A DNA stretch of 64,000 bases from Marinilabilia salmonicolor JCM 21150 (GTDB lineage Bacteria; Bacteroidota; Bacteroidia; Bacteroidales; Marinilabiliaceae): the NCBI RefSeq assembly GCF_000259075.1, contig NZ_AJKI01000010.1, forward strand, positions 165,622 to 229,621. Reading direction: 5' to 3'. The notes under the pieces were generated by a model, which did no database searches, was not told the DNA's origin, and saw only the letters and a program-made list of their open reading frames with translations. The first letter of the stretch is position 1. Each line of letters opens with the position of its first letter. The position numbers were made by a program, and so were the translations under genes. This document shows, piece after piece, positions 30,773-40,856 of the stretch.

Positions 30773-32107
30773 TTACTCCTGAGTAACAGACAATACCGCA
30801 TCTTCCAATCCTGCAGTGATATCTACCTCAAATACATAAGTAGCTCCCTGAGTCAAAGTAACACCATCTGCCAAACCAAGGTTTCCTGGATCACGACCAT
30901 TTTCGCCATCACCTACCAGCACAATATCACTCGTAGTAGAAAGGGCGGCATTCGTATATTCACCACCCCATCCTTTCTGATGGAAAAACTTAAAATTGAT
31001 GGAGTTGGCATCAATAGACTCGCCACCAACAACAGTCACCTGGTAAACTTTTGGAGAAATCTGGGCCAGACACAGCGCCTTATCTGTATTCCAGCCTACC
31101 TGATTGGCAAGAGAGGGTTTTCCAATTCCTTCACCAATAATCCAAAGAGCTCCTGATCCGTCACTTTGCAGCGAAGCAGGTGAATTTCCATCAAGTGCTT
31201 CTACGTTGAAATAATTCAGGGCCAAATTAGCTGTAACTCTGTATTTCCCGTCAATGGGAACAAAATTATACATGCCAACTTCCTGCTCTTCAAAATAATC
31301 TGCATCAATCCACCATTGGTCAAGATTTCCAAGTCCTTCTATCTGGATTTCCTGGCCCTGGGTCAACTCAATATCAAGCTGGAAATTCTCTTTATCAATC
31401 ATATTCATTTTTTCTCCATTGAACAAGATTTCAAAAAATGGTCCGGCTTCATAATTAAATGTATTGAATGTCACAGAATATGTACCAGATACCGGACTTA
31501 CAAAAGGGATGTAATCCGTTGATCCTTTTGTTATCTCACCTGCCTCCCAGCCAAAGACCATTTCATTTCCTTTATTATCAACAACCGGCGTTTTAATGTA
31601 AGCCGGTAAATCGGTAGAAGGGAACGGTTCCGTAGCAGCATATTCATCAGCTTCTCCTGTTGGAACCATAGGAAAGGAACCATCTTCGGTCACCAAAATC
31701 AAATAAGGATATTCAGCACGGGCAACAGGCACATCAAAAGTTTGGGTGACACTGTTAAGTGTGGTGTTTACTAATTCAAATTCCAGAGTGGCCGTTCCGT
31801 CAGGAATATTTTGTTCGAAAGGCACGTGAATAGTTCCCAGATATTCACCGTTTTCTTTGGTTCGGATTTCGGTTCTCGAAACTTCTTCCTCTCCAAAATA
31901 CAAAACGGCCGTTAAGGTTGACAGAGGTACCTGGTCGCTTACTGTTGCAGTAAATGGCAGATCGTCGCCAAAATGAACATTAACAAACTGATCTTCAATT
32001 TCTAAAACAGGATTGCCTTCCGGCTGAATTTCAGTAGCCTCTTCTTCGGTACAAGAAAATGCTAACAACCCGATTAAACCGATTATTAGATATTTTATGT
32101 TTTTCAT
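30773..32107 (-). CDS. Surface glycan-binding lipoprotein (SusE/F-like), last gene of GH30 locus
   Basis: 444 aa from MKNIKYLIIGLIG, lipoprotein signal with C19 (LLAFSCTEE). An Ig-like domain (about 30-130) is followed by beta-rich modules; KYRVTANLALNYFNVEAL and the final AALSTTSDIVLVGDGENG ... YVFEVDITAG recall the SusE/SusF outer-membrane domains. It follows the GH30 gene by 11 bases. Likely a cell-surface binding protein that holds the polymer near the GH30 enzyme and SusC/SusD. The ligand is not readable from sequence. Confidence 0.8.
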   Translation of the reverse strand: MKNIKYLIIGLIGLLAFSCTEEEATEIQPEGNPVLEIEDQFVNVHFGDDLPFTATVSDQVPLSTLTAVLYFGEEEVSRTEIRTKENGEYLGTIHVPFEQNIPDGTATLEFELVNTTLNSVTQTFDVPVARAEYPYLILVTEDGSFPMVPTGEADEYAATEPFPSTDLPAYIKTPVVDNKGNEMVFGWEAGEITKGSTDYIPFVSPVSGTYSVTFNTFNYEAGPFFEILFNGEKMNMIDKENFQLDIELTQGQEIQIEGLGNLDQWWIDADYFEEQEVGMYNFVPIDGKYRVTANLALNYFNVEALDGNSPASLQSDGSGALWIIGEGIGKPSLANQVGWNTDKALCLAQISPKVYQVTVVGGESIDANSINFKFFHQKGWGGEYTNAALSTTSDIVLVGDGENGRDPGNLGLADGVTLTQGATYVFEVDITAGLEDAVLSVTQE

Positions 32108-32118
32108 TGCGTTTGATT

Positions 32119-33618
32119 TTATTTTTTCCATCGATATGAAATAACTGATTTAGCTGGCACTTCGTAACTAAAATGATTGTTTCCGTCGTCGATGGTAATC
32201 ATTTTTGAAAAAGCATTGCTGTTAAGTAAAACAAAAGCGTAAGTTCCGTCAGTGTTTTCAAAAGCTGAATAAATAAATCCTGTATCTGAAAATCCTGATG
32301 TACCGATACGTACAGCTCCGGGTTTTACCACCGACGCCAGATGGCTGATAATGTAGTAATGTGAATTTCGTGTAATAGATGAATAGTTCGATTTGTCAAT
32401 ATCCACCGCTCCATAACAAGTCTGGCACCCTCCTTCACGGTTGGGCCCACGATCACTGTCGAGCATGAGATTCCAGACAATTACACCTTTGCACCAGTTA
32501 TTAACCGTTCCGAGTGCAACTTCACGCATATCATCAATTAACCGCAATTCCAGATTTCGGCCATCGTTCCATGTTCCAATAGATGTTTCGGTAAAAATAA
32601 GCTCCCGGTTGGGATATTTACTGTGAACATCAAGCAATTCGCTTTTATCACCCCCATAATTATGAAAAGCTGCACCAACCACTAATTCATCGTCAATCCC
32701 GGCATCGTAAATTTTTACCGGATAATTTTCCTGTTCGGGCATGTCGTCATAGTTGTAATTATGATCGAACAGATAAATTTTAGTAGTGAATGATGCTTCC
32801 CTGAACTGAGGAACCAAATGATTTTTAACAAAATCGAGTTGTTCTTCCCAGCCCATAAAAAGCGATGCAGAGTTTCCCCGGTTCAACGGTTCATTTTGTG
32901 GCGTTACCGAGAAAATATCAATTCCCTGCTGTTCGAACGCCTGAATCCATTTCACAAAGTAGGTGGCATAATCGGCATAATAAGCCGGGTTCAGGTGCCC
33001 GCTGGTCCACGAGTTGTAAGGTTCGAGATCCTGAAGATTGTTCACTTTCATCCAACGCGGAGGTGTCCATGGAGATCCCAGAATTTTAATATTTGGATTA
33101 ATTTCCAGAATTTCTTTCAGAACAGGAATAACATATTCTATTTCTTCTGATGTTAAACCGAAATTTTCAATACCTGGTGTATCGCAACAGGTGTACTCGC
33201 TGAGCGAAAAATCTGAACAACCGATGGCAATTCGAATATAGCTGTGTCCCATCCCCTCGGTATGCGAAAAAGTTTGCGTCAAAAACTCAGTCCGGTCTTC
33301 CTGTGTCATCTGCATTAAGTTGTAGCACGACGAACCGGTAAGAGCTGCTCCAAAACCATCCATTGTCTGGTACTGTGTTTCGGGTTCCAGCCTGATTGTC
33401 GTTGGCGACATATTGCTTTTATCGCTGAAATCAACCGCTTGCTGATTTAAATCCTGCGACCTTGTATTTGTGGTAATGTACATGGCCACATCCCCTGTCT
33501 CGGGTACTTCAATTTCCGGATCATTATCCGGCTCTTCAACTTCTTCTTTCTGGCAGGAGGCACAGCTAAACCAGAAAACCCCCATTAAAGCTATAGTTAA
33601 AATGTGTAATCTCTTCAT
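32119..33618 (-). CDS. GH30 glycosidase, lipoprotein (endo-beta-1,6-glucanase / glucosylceramidase type)
   Basis: 499 aa. TIM barrel plus C-terminal sandwich ending VPAKSVISYRWKK. Exported with a lipoprotein-like signal (cysteine at 19 or 22). Family motifs: QTMDGFGAALTGSSCYNL at the N-terminus, SPWTPPRWMK, acid/base E243 in SVTPQNEPLN, nucleophile E344 in LIFTETSIG. This is the GH30 subgroup that includes beta-1,6-glucanases and glucosylceramidases rather than xylanases. It lies between two surface glycan-binding lipoprotein genes after SusC/SusD, the arrangement known for a Bacteroides beta-1,6-glucan locus, which makes fungal or algal beta-1,6-glucan the best substrate guess. Confidence 0.93.
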   Translation of the reverse strand: MKRLHILTIALMGVFWFSCASCQKEEVEEPDNDPEIEVPETGDVAMYITTNTRSQDLNQQAVDFSDKSNMSPTTIRLEPETQYQTMDGFGAALTGSSCYNLMQMTQEDRTEFLTQTFSHTEGMGHSYIRIAIGCSDFSLSEYTCCDTPGIENFGLTSEEIEYVIPVLKEILEINPNIKILGSPWTPPRWMKVNNLQDLEPYNSWTSGHLNPAYYADYATYFVKWIQAFEQQGIDIFSVTPQNEPLNRGNSASLFMGWEEQLDFVKNHLVPQFREASFTTKIYLFDHNYNYDDMPEQENYPVKIYDAGIDDELVVGAAFHNYGGDKSELLDVHSKYPNRELIFTETSIGTWNDGRNLELRLIDDMREVALGTVNNWCKGVIVWNLMLDSDRGPNREGGCQTCYGAVDIDKSNYSSITRNSHYYIISHLASVVKPGAVRIGTSGFSDTGFIYSAFENTDGTYAFVLLNSNAFSKMITIDDGNNHFSYEVPAKSVISYRWKK

Positions 33619-33619
33619 A

Positions 33620-35017
33620 TTAATAAAGTGTTATCTGCTCAATGTGAACTGTATTATCATTCAAATTAATTGTGAACCTGTAATTGGAAGGAGTAATTAC
33701 CGGATCATTCTCCCCGTTTGGAATTGTCCAGTCGCTATCGCCGGAAATAATTTGTTCACCGGTAAATGTAAAATCACCAGCTTTCTTTTCATTCCCCCAT
33801 CCGGTGTTTTCGAACGGTTTAAAACCTGCGTAAAAATCGTTATCCCCGGGTGTGTAAAATGTTCCCTGATATACACCCTCGTCGATTCTTCGCAGCAGCA
33901 CATATTTCATTACATGGTCAAAGCCCCAGTCGGTGTGAGTGCGCTGATGTCCCGGATATACTGAAGCTATTTCTTCGGAAGATACCTTGGTAGGATACCC
34001 CAATCCATAACCACATGCCAGCAAATAGTCCGGGAAAGATGGGTTATCAACACCTACAAAAATATTTTTCCGGACAGGGTTGTAATAGATCGTGTATTCT
34101 CCTGTTTCGCCCAGAAATGTCACTTTATTTTGTGCCGTGCGCTCAAAGAAATCAGGATTGTAAACGTTTTGAGTGTTGGCAAGTGAACCGAACAAACTGT
34201 AGGTTTTTCCGTTTTCGAGGGTACGACTAAGTGTTCTGAATGATTCGCTGTTAATATCCTCTGTTCCGAAGCCACTCAACGCCAGGTCGTCCTCACCCAA
34301 CATACTTCCTGTAGTTTCTACCTCAAAGGCAAAAATATTGTAAGAGAAAACTTTGGTATAATCGGCATCAGGTGTGTAAGCAAATGCTGACTCACCATCA
34401 TCATCAATCATTGCAACCTTTCCATTCACATTTCCAAACACAGCCCCGCTGTAATCGATGGAATTGTCTTCGTTAAGGCGTTCCGCAATTTTAAAATGAA
34501 ATGATGTTTCGAGCGTGAGATCATTACCCTGAAAAATATTGCCTCCCTGAGAATTAAGAATATTTACACCCCCATCCTCAGTAACCATATATAGCTGATT
34601 GTAGATAGGGCGGTTACCCGTTAAACCATCAACCTGAGAGGTAGATGAACCTTTCAGGATATTGCTGGCAACAAGATTTACCTGAACATCTGAATTATCC
34701 TGCTGATTGGGCAGTAACGACACAAACACATTTTTGCTGACTTCGTCACTTTCGCCAGCCAACAGAACTTCACCTGATGCCACTGTGCGATTACCTGATA
34801 CCACTTCGTATGTAAGAGTGGTGAGCTCGGTGGCAGGATCCGAAACACTGGCAGTAAGGGTAATAGAGTCACCAAAAGTAAAGTTTTCCGGAGTAACTGC
34901 TGCCGATTCGATAACCGGAACCGATTCTTTCCGGGGACCGTATTCGTCGTCCTCGCACGAGGCAAATACCAGTGCAAAGATTCCCGGAATTATGAAATAT
35001 TTAAAAAGTGAATTCAT
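33620..35017 (-). CDS. Surface glycan-binding lipoprotein of the GH30 locus
   Basis: 465 aa from MNSLFKYFIIPGIFA, lipoprotein signal with C21 (ALVFASCEDD); the reading frame opens 19 codons earlier but that would bury the signal. N-terminal Ig-like segment (ITLTASVSDPATELTTLTYEV) then a large beta-rich region in two halves, each with a FTYxxD- or YxIYYNPVRKNIFVGV-like strand pattern. The C-terminus YRFTINLNDNTVHIEQI ends in a sandwich strand. Single-base spacing to the GH30 gene (33618/33620) shows cotranscription. No enzyme motif was found; binding is inferred from place and lipoprotein nature. Confidence 0.8.
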   Translation of the reverse strand: MNSLFKYFIIPGIFALVFASCEDDEYGPRKESVPVIESAAVTPENFTFGDSITLTASVSDPATELTTLTYEVVSGNRTVASGEVLLAGESDEVSKNVFVSLLPNQQDNSDVQVNLVASNILKGSSTSQVDGLTGNRPIYNQLYMVTEDGGVNILNSQGGNIFQGNDLTLETSFHFKIAERLNEDNSIDYSGAVFGNVNGKVAMIDDDGESAFAYTPDADYTKVFSYNIFAFEVETTGSMLGEDDLALSGFGTEDINSESFRTLSRTLENGKTYSLFGSLANTQNVYNPDFFERTAQNKVTFLGETGEYTIYYNPVRKNIFVGVDNPSFPDYLLACGYGLGYPTKVSSEEIASVYPGHQRTHTDWGFDHVMKYVLLRRIDEGVYQGTFYTPGDNDFYAGFKPFENTGWGNEKKAGDFTFTGEQIISGDSDWTIPNGENDPVITPSNYRFTINLNDNTVHIEQITLY

Positions 35018-35051
35018 GTTTTTCTTTTTTAATAATGATTGCACGACAATA

Positions 35052-36590
35052 TTAATAACCAGGATTTTGAACAAGATTAGGGTTCTGGTCGATTATGTCC
35101 TGAGGAATTGGCAATATATATGATAACTCTGTGTAAGGATACACCAAATCTAACCGTCCTTCATCTGTTTCATACACAGCATTCACCACATCTTCCACTT
35201 TATTAAGACGAACCAAATCGAACCAGCGCTGGCCTTCCATTGCCAATTCAAGACGGCGTTCTTTCAGGTAGGCATTTAGAATGGCTTCTTCGCTTGCAGT
35301 TGCCGATGCCGGCAAATCATTCAAACCTGCTCGTCGACGGGTTTGGTTGATGATTTCAGCAGCACCTGTAAAGTCTCCTTTGGCAATTAAAGCCTCGGCT
35401 TTTAGCAGCAAAACATCGGCATAGCGCAATTTGATAATGCTGTTGTAAGCACTTCGGGTTTTATACATAAAGGCATAGTGGTCGGCAGGATAATAAAGGT
35501 TCCAATCTGCATTGTAGAACACAACGGTCTCATCAAGTCGTTCATCGCCGGGCTCGCTCTCAAATGCCCTGATTAAATCACGCGAAGGGGTGATCCATTT
35601 TAACCACGTGAAGTAGAAGTTCCAATCGTTGAGAGGACGACCAAACATCCAGGTTACCCAGTTGGTATTTCCAGGAAAATACTGGGCTTCGTAAATGGTT
35701 TCCTTTGAGTTACGTAATGCTGCATCAATGGCTCTGTTGTCGTTCGAAGGCGGCTGATTCGGATCGCTAAGTAAAACACCGAACAAATCGCTGTATTCTT
35801 CTTCTAACTCAAAACCATCAGCAGCTAGTTCATCGGCATATTGAATGACTTTATCATAGTCGCGCAGTGGTTTTTCAGCATAAACTTTAGCCAGCAAAGC
35901 CTTTGCCACGGATTTTGAAAATTGGGTCTTATCTTCCGGATCATTTCCAGGAGCGTATTCCAGTCCCTCCAGAAGATCGGTTTCGATTTGTTGATAAATG
36001 GTCACCGCATCGGTTTGTGGCGGAAAGTAGGCCGGATAAACATCTTCTACGGTTTCTGAAGTAATGTCGCCGGCTTGTTTGGTTACCAACGGAACATTTC
36101 CCCATATCCTTACCATATCGAAATAGATCATTGCCCGAAGTATTTTGGCTTCAGCCTTAAACTGTTTTTTTTCGTCTTCGGTTAGGGCCGGATCGTTAAC
36201 TTCGTCAATGTTTTCAATTAGTTTGTTGGTCTCGGCAATATTTGCCATGTGCCCGTTCCAGTCACGTTTAAGGTTAATGTTCGAACCCTCTATGGTATTC
36301 ACCTCAAATGGTGTTGTTTCAGCACCTGGTGAACCGGCATAAGCATTGTCAGCATGCACTTCGGCAAGCAGCAGCATATCAAGATACCAATGCTCCTGAC
36401 CATTTTCGTACAAGTTTAGCAATGTTTGCCTATGCTCTAATACGGCATCTTTATCTTTAAATTCAACCTGAATACTGTCCGATGTAACTCCTTCTGTAAC
36501 ATCCGAATAAACTGATAACGGGTCGTAATCCAGCTCACAGGAAGCAATTAAAAAAGCAGTACAGATTAATAAAATATATTTTGCTTTCAT
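35052..36590 (-). CDS. SusD/RagB family surface glycan-binding lipoprotein
   Basis: 512 aa; lipoprotein signal with C18 (AFLIASCELD). SusD helices in the first 230 residues (LRAMIYFDMVRIWGNVPLVTKQ is characteristic), the variable ligand-binding part after that, and the family tail ELAMEGQRWFDLVRLN ... LPIPQDIIDQNPNLVQNPGY. It is 11 bases downstream of its SusC partner. Ligand unknown; the GH30 downstream suggests a beta-glucan. Confidence 0.96.
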   Translation of the reverse strand: MKAKYILLICTAFLIASCELDYDPLSVYSDVTEGVTSDSIQVEFKDKDAVLEHRQTLLNLYENGQEHWYLDMLLLAEVHADNAYAGSPGAETTPFEVNTIEGSNINLKRDWNGHMANIAETNKLIENIDEVNDPALTEDEKKQFKAEAKILRAMIYFDMVRIWGNVPLVTKQAGDITSETVEDVYPAYFPPQTDAVTIYQQIETDLLEGLEYAPGNDPEDKTQFSKSVAKALLAKVYAEKPLRDYDKVIQYADELAADGFELEEEYSDLFGVLLSDPNQPPSNDNRAIDAALRNSKETIYEAQYFPGNTNWVTWMFGRPLNDWNFYFTWLKWITPSRDLIRAFESEPGDERLDETVVFYNADWNLYYPADHYAFMYKTRSAYNSIIKLRYADVLLLKAEALIAKGDFTGAAEIINQTRRRAGLNDLPASATASEEAILNAYLKERRLELAMEGQRWFDLVRLNKVEDVVNAVYETDEGRLDLVYPYTELSYILPIPQDIIDQNPNLVQNPGY

Positions 36591-36601
36591 TTTGTAACTT
36601 A

Positions 36602-39580
36602 TTAAAATTCAACATTTAAACCAAACAGGAAAGTTTTACTATGCGGATAGGTTCCCCAATCAATGCCTTGTACAGCACCACTGTTTCCCCATTGGTTTAC
36701 TTCGGGATCCATTCCGCTGTAGTCTGTAAATGTATACAGGTTGCTGGCTGTCACATACGGTTGCAATTTTGAAATCCCCAACCGGTCGAGCAAACGACCT
36801 TTGAAACTGTAAGAAAGTGTCACGTCCTTAATACGGAGATAACTGCCATCTTCAATAAAGAAAGTCGATGGCTGCAGGTTATATCCGGCTTTTGGCATAT
36901 CTGTGATCTGTCCGGGTGTGCGCCATCGTCTGAGTACTTCTGTCGATTGGTTTTTCAAGTCGTACATTCCCATAATATCACCCTTCGAGGCATTGAAAAT
37001 ATCGTTGCCAACGGCTCCCTGCAAGAATACGTTCAGGCTAAATCCCCGGTAAGAAAAAGAGTTGGTTAGCCCGTAAACGAAATCGGGATTCGGATCACCA
37101 ATATAGGCCTTGTCGGAAGCGGTTATTCTTCCATCTTCATTAATGTCGCGGTACATAAGTTCTCCGGTTTCGGGATCAACGCCATCACTGATATATCCGT
37201 AAAACCCACCCAGGGGCCGCCCTGGTTCATTACGGACTATCCGTGTCTGATGGAATGCATCGGTTGTTTCTGCATCGTAATAAACCTGTTGTAATTCGAG
37301 GCTTTTCAATTCATTTTTATTGAAAGACATGTTAAAATTCGTATTCCAGTTGAAGATACCTGTGAAGTTCCGTGAATCTACCGAAAACTCAAATCCACGA
37401 TTCTCCATTTCGCCTTCGTTGCGTACAATATTATTGGCAGCAGCAGCTCCTGCAGGTAATGACACGTTCATCAACATGTCGGTGGTAAGCTTTTCATAAT
37501 AATCCATGGCCAATACCACCCGATTATTGAGCAATGTTGCATCGAGTCCAATATTTAACTGAGTAGTGGTTTCCCATGTGAGGTCAGAAGTTCTAAGGTT
37601 TGCCTGGGTTATAAGCGGAAGTGCATCCTCCTGTCCGGTCTCGAACCATGCCTGACGGCTGATGTTGTAGCGCTGCAGATAGGCATAATCGCCAACTCCG
37701 GACTGGTTACCTGTCTGTCCCCAACCACCACGGATTTTCAAATCATCAAGCCAAGATAACCCTTGCATAAAATTTTCCGAAGAAATTCTCCATGCCGCAG
37801 AAGCAGAAGGAAAAGTTCCCCAGCGGTGATCAGGATGCAGTTTTGAAGAGCCATCCTGACGGACATTAAAAGTCAGCAAGTACTTACTTTCGTAATTATA
37901 CGCCAATCGGCCAAACATTGACATAAGACCCCATTCTGAAGCAGTTGATCCTGTGTTGTCCCATGCAATTTTATTGGCCACATTGAGCGTTTGAATGGTA
38001 TTGTTCCTGTAATGCGATCCATTAATGTAACTTTGCGACCATTTTGAATCGGTCCAGGATGTACCAGCCATTGCTTCCACATTATGACTTTGGGCAAATG
38101 TTGTACTATAGGTAAGAACATTGTCAAAAATAAACAGCGTATTTTCGTTGCGGGTATCCCATCCATTTCCCCAGTCGTCTCTGTCTGGTCCATGAACTGC
38201 CGGAGTAAAACCTGTTATGGTGCCGTTACGTCTGTCTATGGTCATCGAGCTTTTCAGGTTAAGATCAGGCAGAAAAGTAATGGTAGCGTTACCAGTCGCA
38301 ATGAGTCTGTTCTCTTTGTTTTGGTTATTTTTCTCATTTTCGATTGCTTCAATCGGGTTGGTAATATTCTGACCAAAGAAAACGCGGTTATATAACCCTG
38401 TTTCTTCATCTTTAATAGTGGCTGAGGAAGGCAGGTTTATCACTGACAAAACCACGCCGCCACGATTTGATCCCTGACCGGTTGTAATACCATTGCTGGT
38501 ATTGTCGGAATACGATACATTTACTCCAAATTTTAGCCAGTCGCGCACCTGGGTTTCCAGGTTACTTCTAAAATTATAACGCCTAAAGAATGAAGAACTG
38601 ATTACGCCCTTCTCGTTTAAGTAACCTCCCGAAATAAAGTAGTTCGACTTTTCATTGCCATCGGATACCTGTATCTGGTAGTTCTCAGTGATTCCGGTTC
38701 CATAAACTTCATTAAACCAGTCGGTCTTGTCGATGATGCCAGCAGGTATAGCCCCTGGCCGCAGTTCGTCCATTAATTCTTTGTATTGAGCTGCATTTAA
38801 CGACTCAATTTGGTTGGTTACCTGGTTAACACCGTACTGAACATTTGCAGCAACTTTCGCACCTTCACCTGCCTCTTTTGTCGAAATTAATACAACGCCA
38901 TTTGCAGCTCGAGAGCCATAAATGGCTGCAGAAGAGGCATCTTTAAGAATTTGAATATTGGCAATATCCATTGGAGACAAAAAATTGATGTTGTCAACCG
39001 GAACGCCATCAACCACATACAATGGGTCGTTACTTCCATTAAAAGAAGTTGCTCCCCGAACCCTCACTACCATGCCTGCTCCGGGCTCTCCACTGGGCTT
39101 GAAAACATTTACTCCAGCCGCTTTCCCCTGGATGGCCTGAGCTGCAGAGACAATAGGCCGTTCGTCCACATCATCAACCGAAACACTCGACACGGCTGTA
39201 GTTACATCTTTTCTGGTTACCGATCCATAACCAATTACCACCAACTCATCAAGAGTGGCAATTTGTTCTTTCATCTGAATGTCAATAACATTTTTTCCTT
39301 CCACAGCTACCTCTGTGGTCTCCATTCCGATAAAAGAGAAAACCATTACAGCATCAGCAGGGACTTCCAAAGAATACTGTCCATCCACATTGGTGATGGT
39401 TCCATCTGTTGTCCCTTTAACTATAACAGATGCTCCCGGCAGCGGGTCTCCAAAATCATCTGTCACGGTTCCCCTGATTTGTGTCTCCTGAGCAGATAGC
39501 TGCTGCAAAGGGAGGAAAAGACAACTTAGCAGGAGCAAACTCCAGATTAAATTACCTTTTAATAACTTCGCTTTCTTCAT
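36602..39580 (-). CDS. SusC/RagA TonB-dependent outer-membrane transporter
   Basis: 992 aa from MKKAKLLKGNLIW; the ATG 17 codons upstream precedes a charged stretch that does not look like a signal. Domains: signal peptide to about 31 (LQQLSAQ), carboxypeptidase-regulatory-like domain (about 33-118, GDPLPGASVIVKGTTDGTITN), TonB-box-like LDELVVIGYGSVTRKDV, plug (about 125-240, VDGVPVDNINFLSPMDIANI), 22-strand barrel. There is no STN domain, so this receptor does not signal through FecR; regulation is more likely by the propeller/HTH regulator encoded at 27807-30686. Confidence 0.96.
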   Translation of the reverse strand: MKKAKLLKGNLIWSLLLLSCLFLPLQQLSAQETQIRGTVTDDFGDPLPGASVIVKGTTDGTITNVDGQYSLEVPADAVMVFSFIGMETTEVAVEGKNVIDIQMKEQIATLDELVVIGYGSVTRKDVTTAVSSVSVDDVDERPIVSAAQAIQGKAAGVNVFKPSGEPGAGMVVRVRGATSFNGSNDPLYVVDGVPVDNINFLSPMDIANIQILKDASSAAIYGSRAANGVVLISTKEAGEGAKVAANVQYGVNQVTNQIESLNAAQYKELMDELRPGAIPAGIIDKTDWFNEVYGTGITENYQIQVSDGNEKSNYFISGGYLNEKGVISSSFFRRYNFRSNLETQVRDWLKFGVNVSYSDNTSNGITTGQGSNRGGVVLSVINLPSSATIKDEETGLYNRVFFGQNITNPIEAIENEKNNQNKENRLIATGNATITFLPDLNLKSSMTIDRRNGTITGFTPAVHGPDRDDWGNGWDTRNENTLFIFDNVLTYSTTFAQSHNVEAMAGTSWTDSKWSQSYINGSHYRNNTIQTLNVANKIAWDNTGSTASEWGLMSMFGRLAYNYESKYLLTFNVRQDGSSKLHPDHRWGTFPSASAAWRISSENFMQGLSWLDDLKIRGGWGQTGNQSGVGDYAYLQRYNISRQAWFETGQEDALPLITQANLRTSDLTWETTTQLNIGLDATLLNNRVVLAMDYYEKLTTDMLMNVSLPAGAAAANNIVRNEGEMENRGFEFSVDSRNFTGIFNWNTNFNMSFNKNELKSLELQQVYYDAETTDAFHQTRIVRNEPGRPLGGFYGYISDGVDPETGELMYRDINEDGRITASDKAYIGDPNPDFVYGLTNSFSYRGFSLNVFLQGAVGNDIFNASKGDIMGMYDLKNQSTEVLRRWRTPGQITDMPKAGYNLQPSTFFIEDGSYLRIKDVTLSYSFKGRLLDRLGISKLQPYVTASNLYTFTDYSGMDPEVNQWGNSGAVQGIDWGTYPHSKTFLFGLNVEF

Positions 39581-39817
39581 TTTTTTACAATTAGTTATAC
39601 AAAACTTTTTGAGGTTTTTGAAGTTGAACACGGATATGTGAACAACTATTAAAATTGTAAAAGCGAAGTAAATTTTATTTACAGGCCTTTTAAAGAAAAG
39701 GGTTACATCTTAGTTACATCAAAAGAGGATTCAGGCAACTTCTTTAATACGTCACCCAGAATCAGGACGCTGACTTCCAATAAATTAAACTTATTTCCCC
39801 CAAATAAAAAGAGAAGA

Positions 39818-39959
39818 ATAAAACGAGCATGATATTATGCTTACATAATATCACAAAAGAATATGTTTAAAAAATATTATGTGAGAGCGAAGCGGTTCAT
39901 TCGTTCTGAAATTTTTAATTAGTTTTTTTTATCAGTTAATTACAAAGTTTCAAACGAAT
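39818..39959 (+). repeat. Long inverted repeat copy B; orphan leader
   Basis: Plus-strand match to the minus-strand leader of the GH2 gene (2129-2272), including tcacaaaagaatatgttt, gagagcgaagcggtt, cattcgttct and atcagttaattacaaa, up to aaacgaatga. Here the ATG is followed by ACA AGA ACA TAA, so no gene is attached. The remaining sequence of 39581-40233, on either side, shows no gene or clear promoter. Confidence 0.8.
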
Positions 39960-40233
39960 GACAAGAACATAAATTTTGGAATACCAAATTCCCAAAAGAG
40001 CATGAACAAGATTCATCAAGGATTCCATCCTACCACAGAAAATACATGTTAACCAGGTGAAATCTTTAAATAATCCCAACTCTTATACAATAAAAGACCC
40101 CAGGAAAAGTGAGGAAATAAACGCAGAGACGGAGAAGGTACAAAACCAAATAGTTCTCCTGTTCTATCTTAAAGTTCATAAAGCAAAGCCGGCCCCGAAT
40201 TGCCAACTTAAAAAAATCAGACAAATTACATCA

Positions 40234-40617
40234 TTACAAAAACCGTTTCACTATAGCCAACAGATCCTCACGACTAACAGGTTTGGTGATGTAGGCATTA
40301 AACCCAGCGTCCAGAATGGACTCTTTATCACCGGCCAGAGCAAAAGCGGTTTGGGCAATTAGGGGAAGATCCGGATTAAAGCTTCGAATCTCTCTGGCAG
40401 CTTCAACCCCGCTTTTTTGGGGCATCTTAATATCCATAAGCACCACACTCAGGTCAGGATTGTTACGTACTGTCTCCACAGCGTCAATCCCATTGTCAAC
40501 GTGAATTACTTCAAAGCCTTCTCCAGAAAGCACTGCTTTGAAATAGGATACACTCAGTTTGTCATCCTCTGCAAGAAGAATAATCTTTGAAGCATCATTT
40601 TTAGTTGAAGTTTGCAT
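40234..40617 (-). CDS. Single-domain response regulator receiver
   Basis: 127 aa consisting of a CheY-like receiver only: acidic pair in ILLAEDDKLS (about 17-18), phospho-acceptor aspartate in VVLMDIKMP (about 62), Thr/Ala switch region LIAQTAFA, and conserved lysine in AYITKPVSRED (about 113). There is no output domain, so it must act through a partner. It lies 239 bases downstream of the PAS histidine kinase, in the same direction. Receivers of this kind often occur fused to the end of hybrid kinases, here apparently separate. Confidence 0.93.
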   Translation of the reverse strand: MQTSTKNDASKIILLAEDDKLSVSYFKAVLSGEGFEVIHVDNGIDAVETVRNNPDLSVVLMDIKMPQKSGVEAAREIRSFNPDLPLIAQTAFALAGDKESILDAGFNAYITKPVSREDLLAIVKRFL

Positions 40618-40856
40618 ATTTTTAGAGTTTATTTGTTAAGGTCTGATTCTTCCAAAAATCCTTTAACATGCTGTTTTATTCGAAAATATTTTACTCTTAA
40701 AACCATATAAAACTCGTATGAAAGAATAACATACATATTCTTGTGCATTCCATCCGTCGCCGAAGAGGAACCACTAAAACTTCAGCAACACGCGGTTTGT
40801 TATTCCATTGTCATGGTCGTTTCAACCATTCCCTTTAGTAATATTGTTAACCTGAT

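Noticed and set aside
40057..40362. 101-aa plus-strand frame
   Set aside because: Starts in the intergenic region and overlaps the receiver gene antisense; no recognisable protein.
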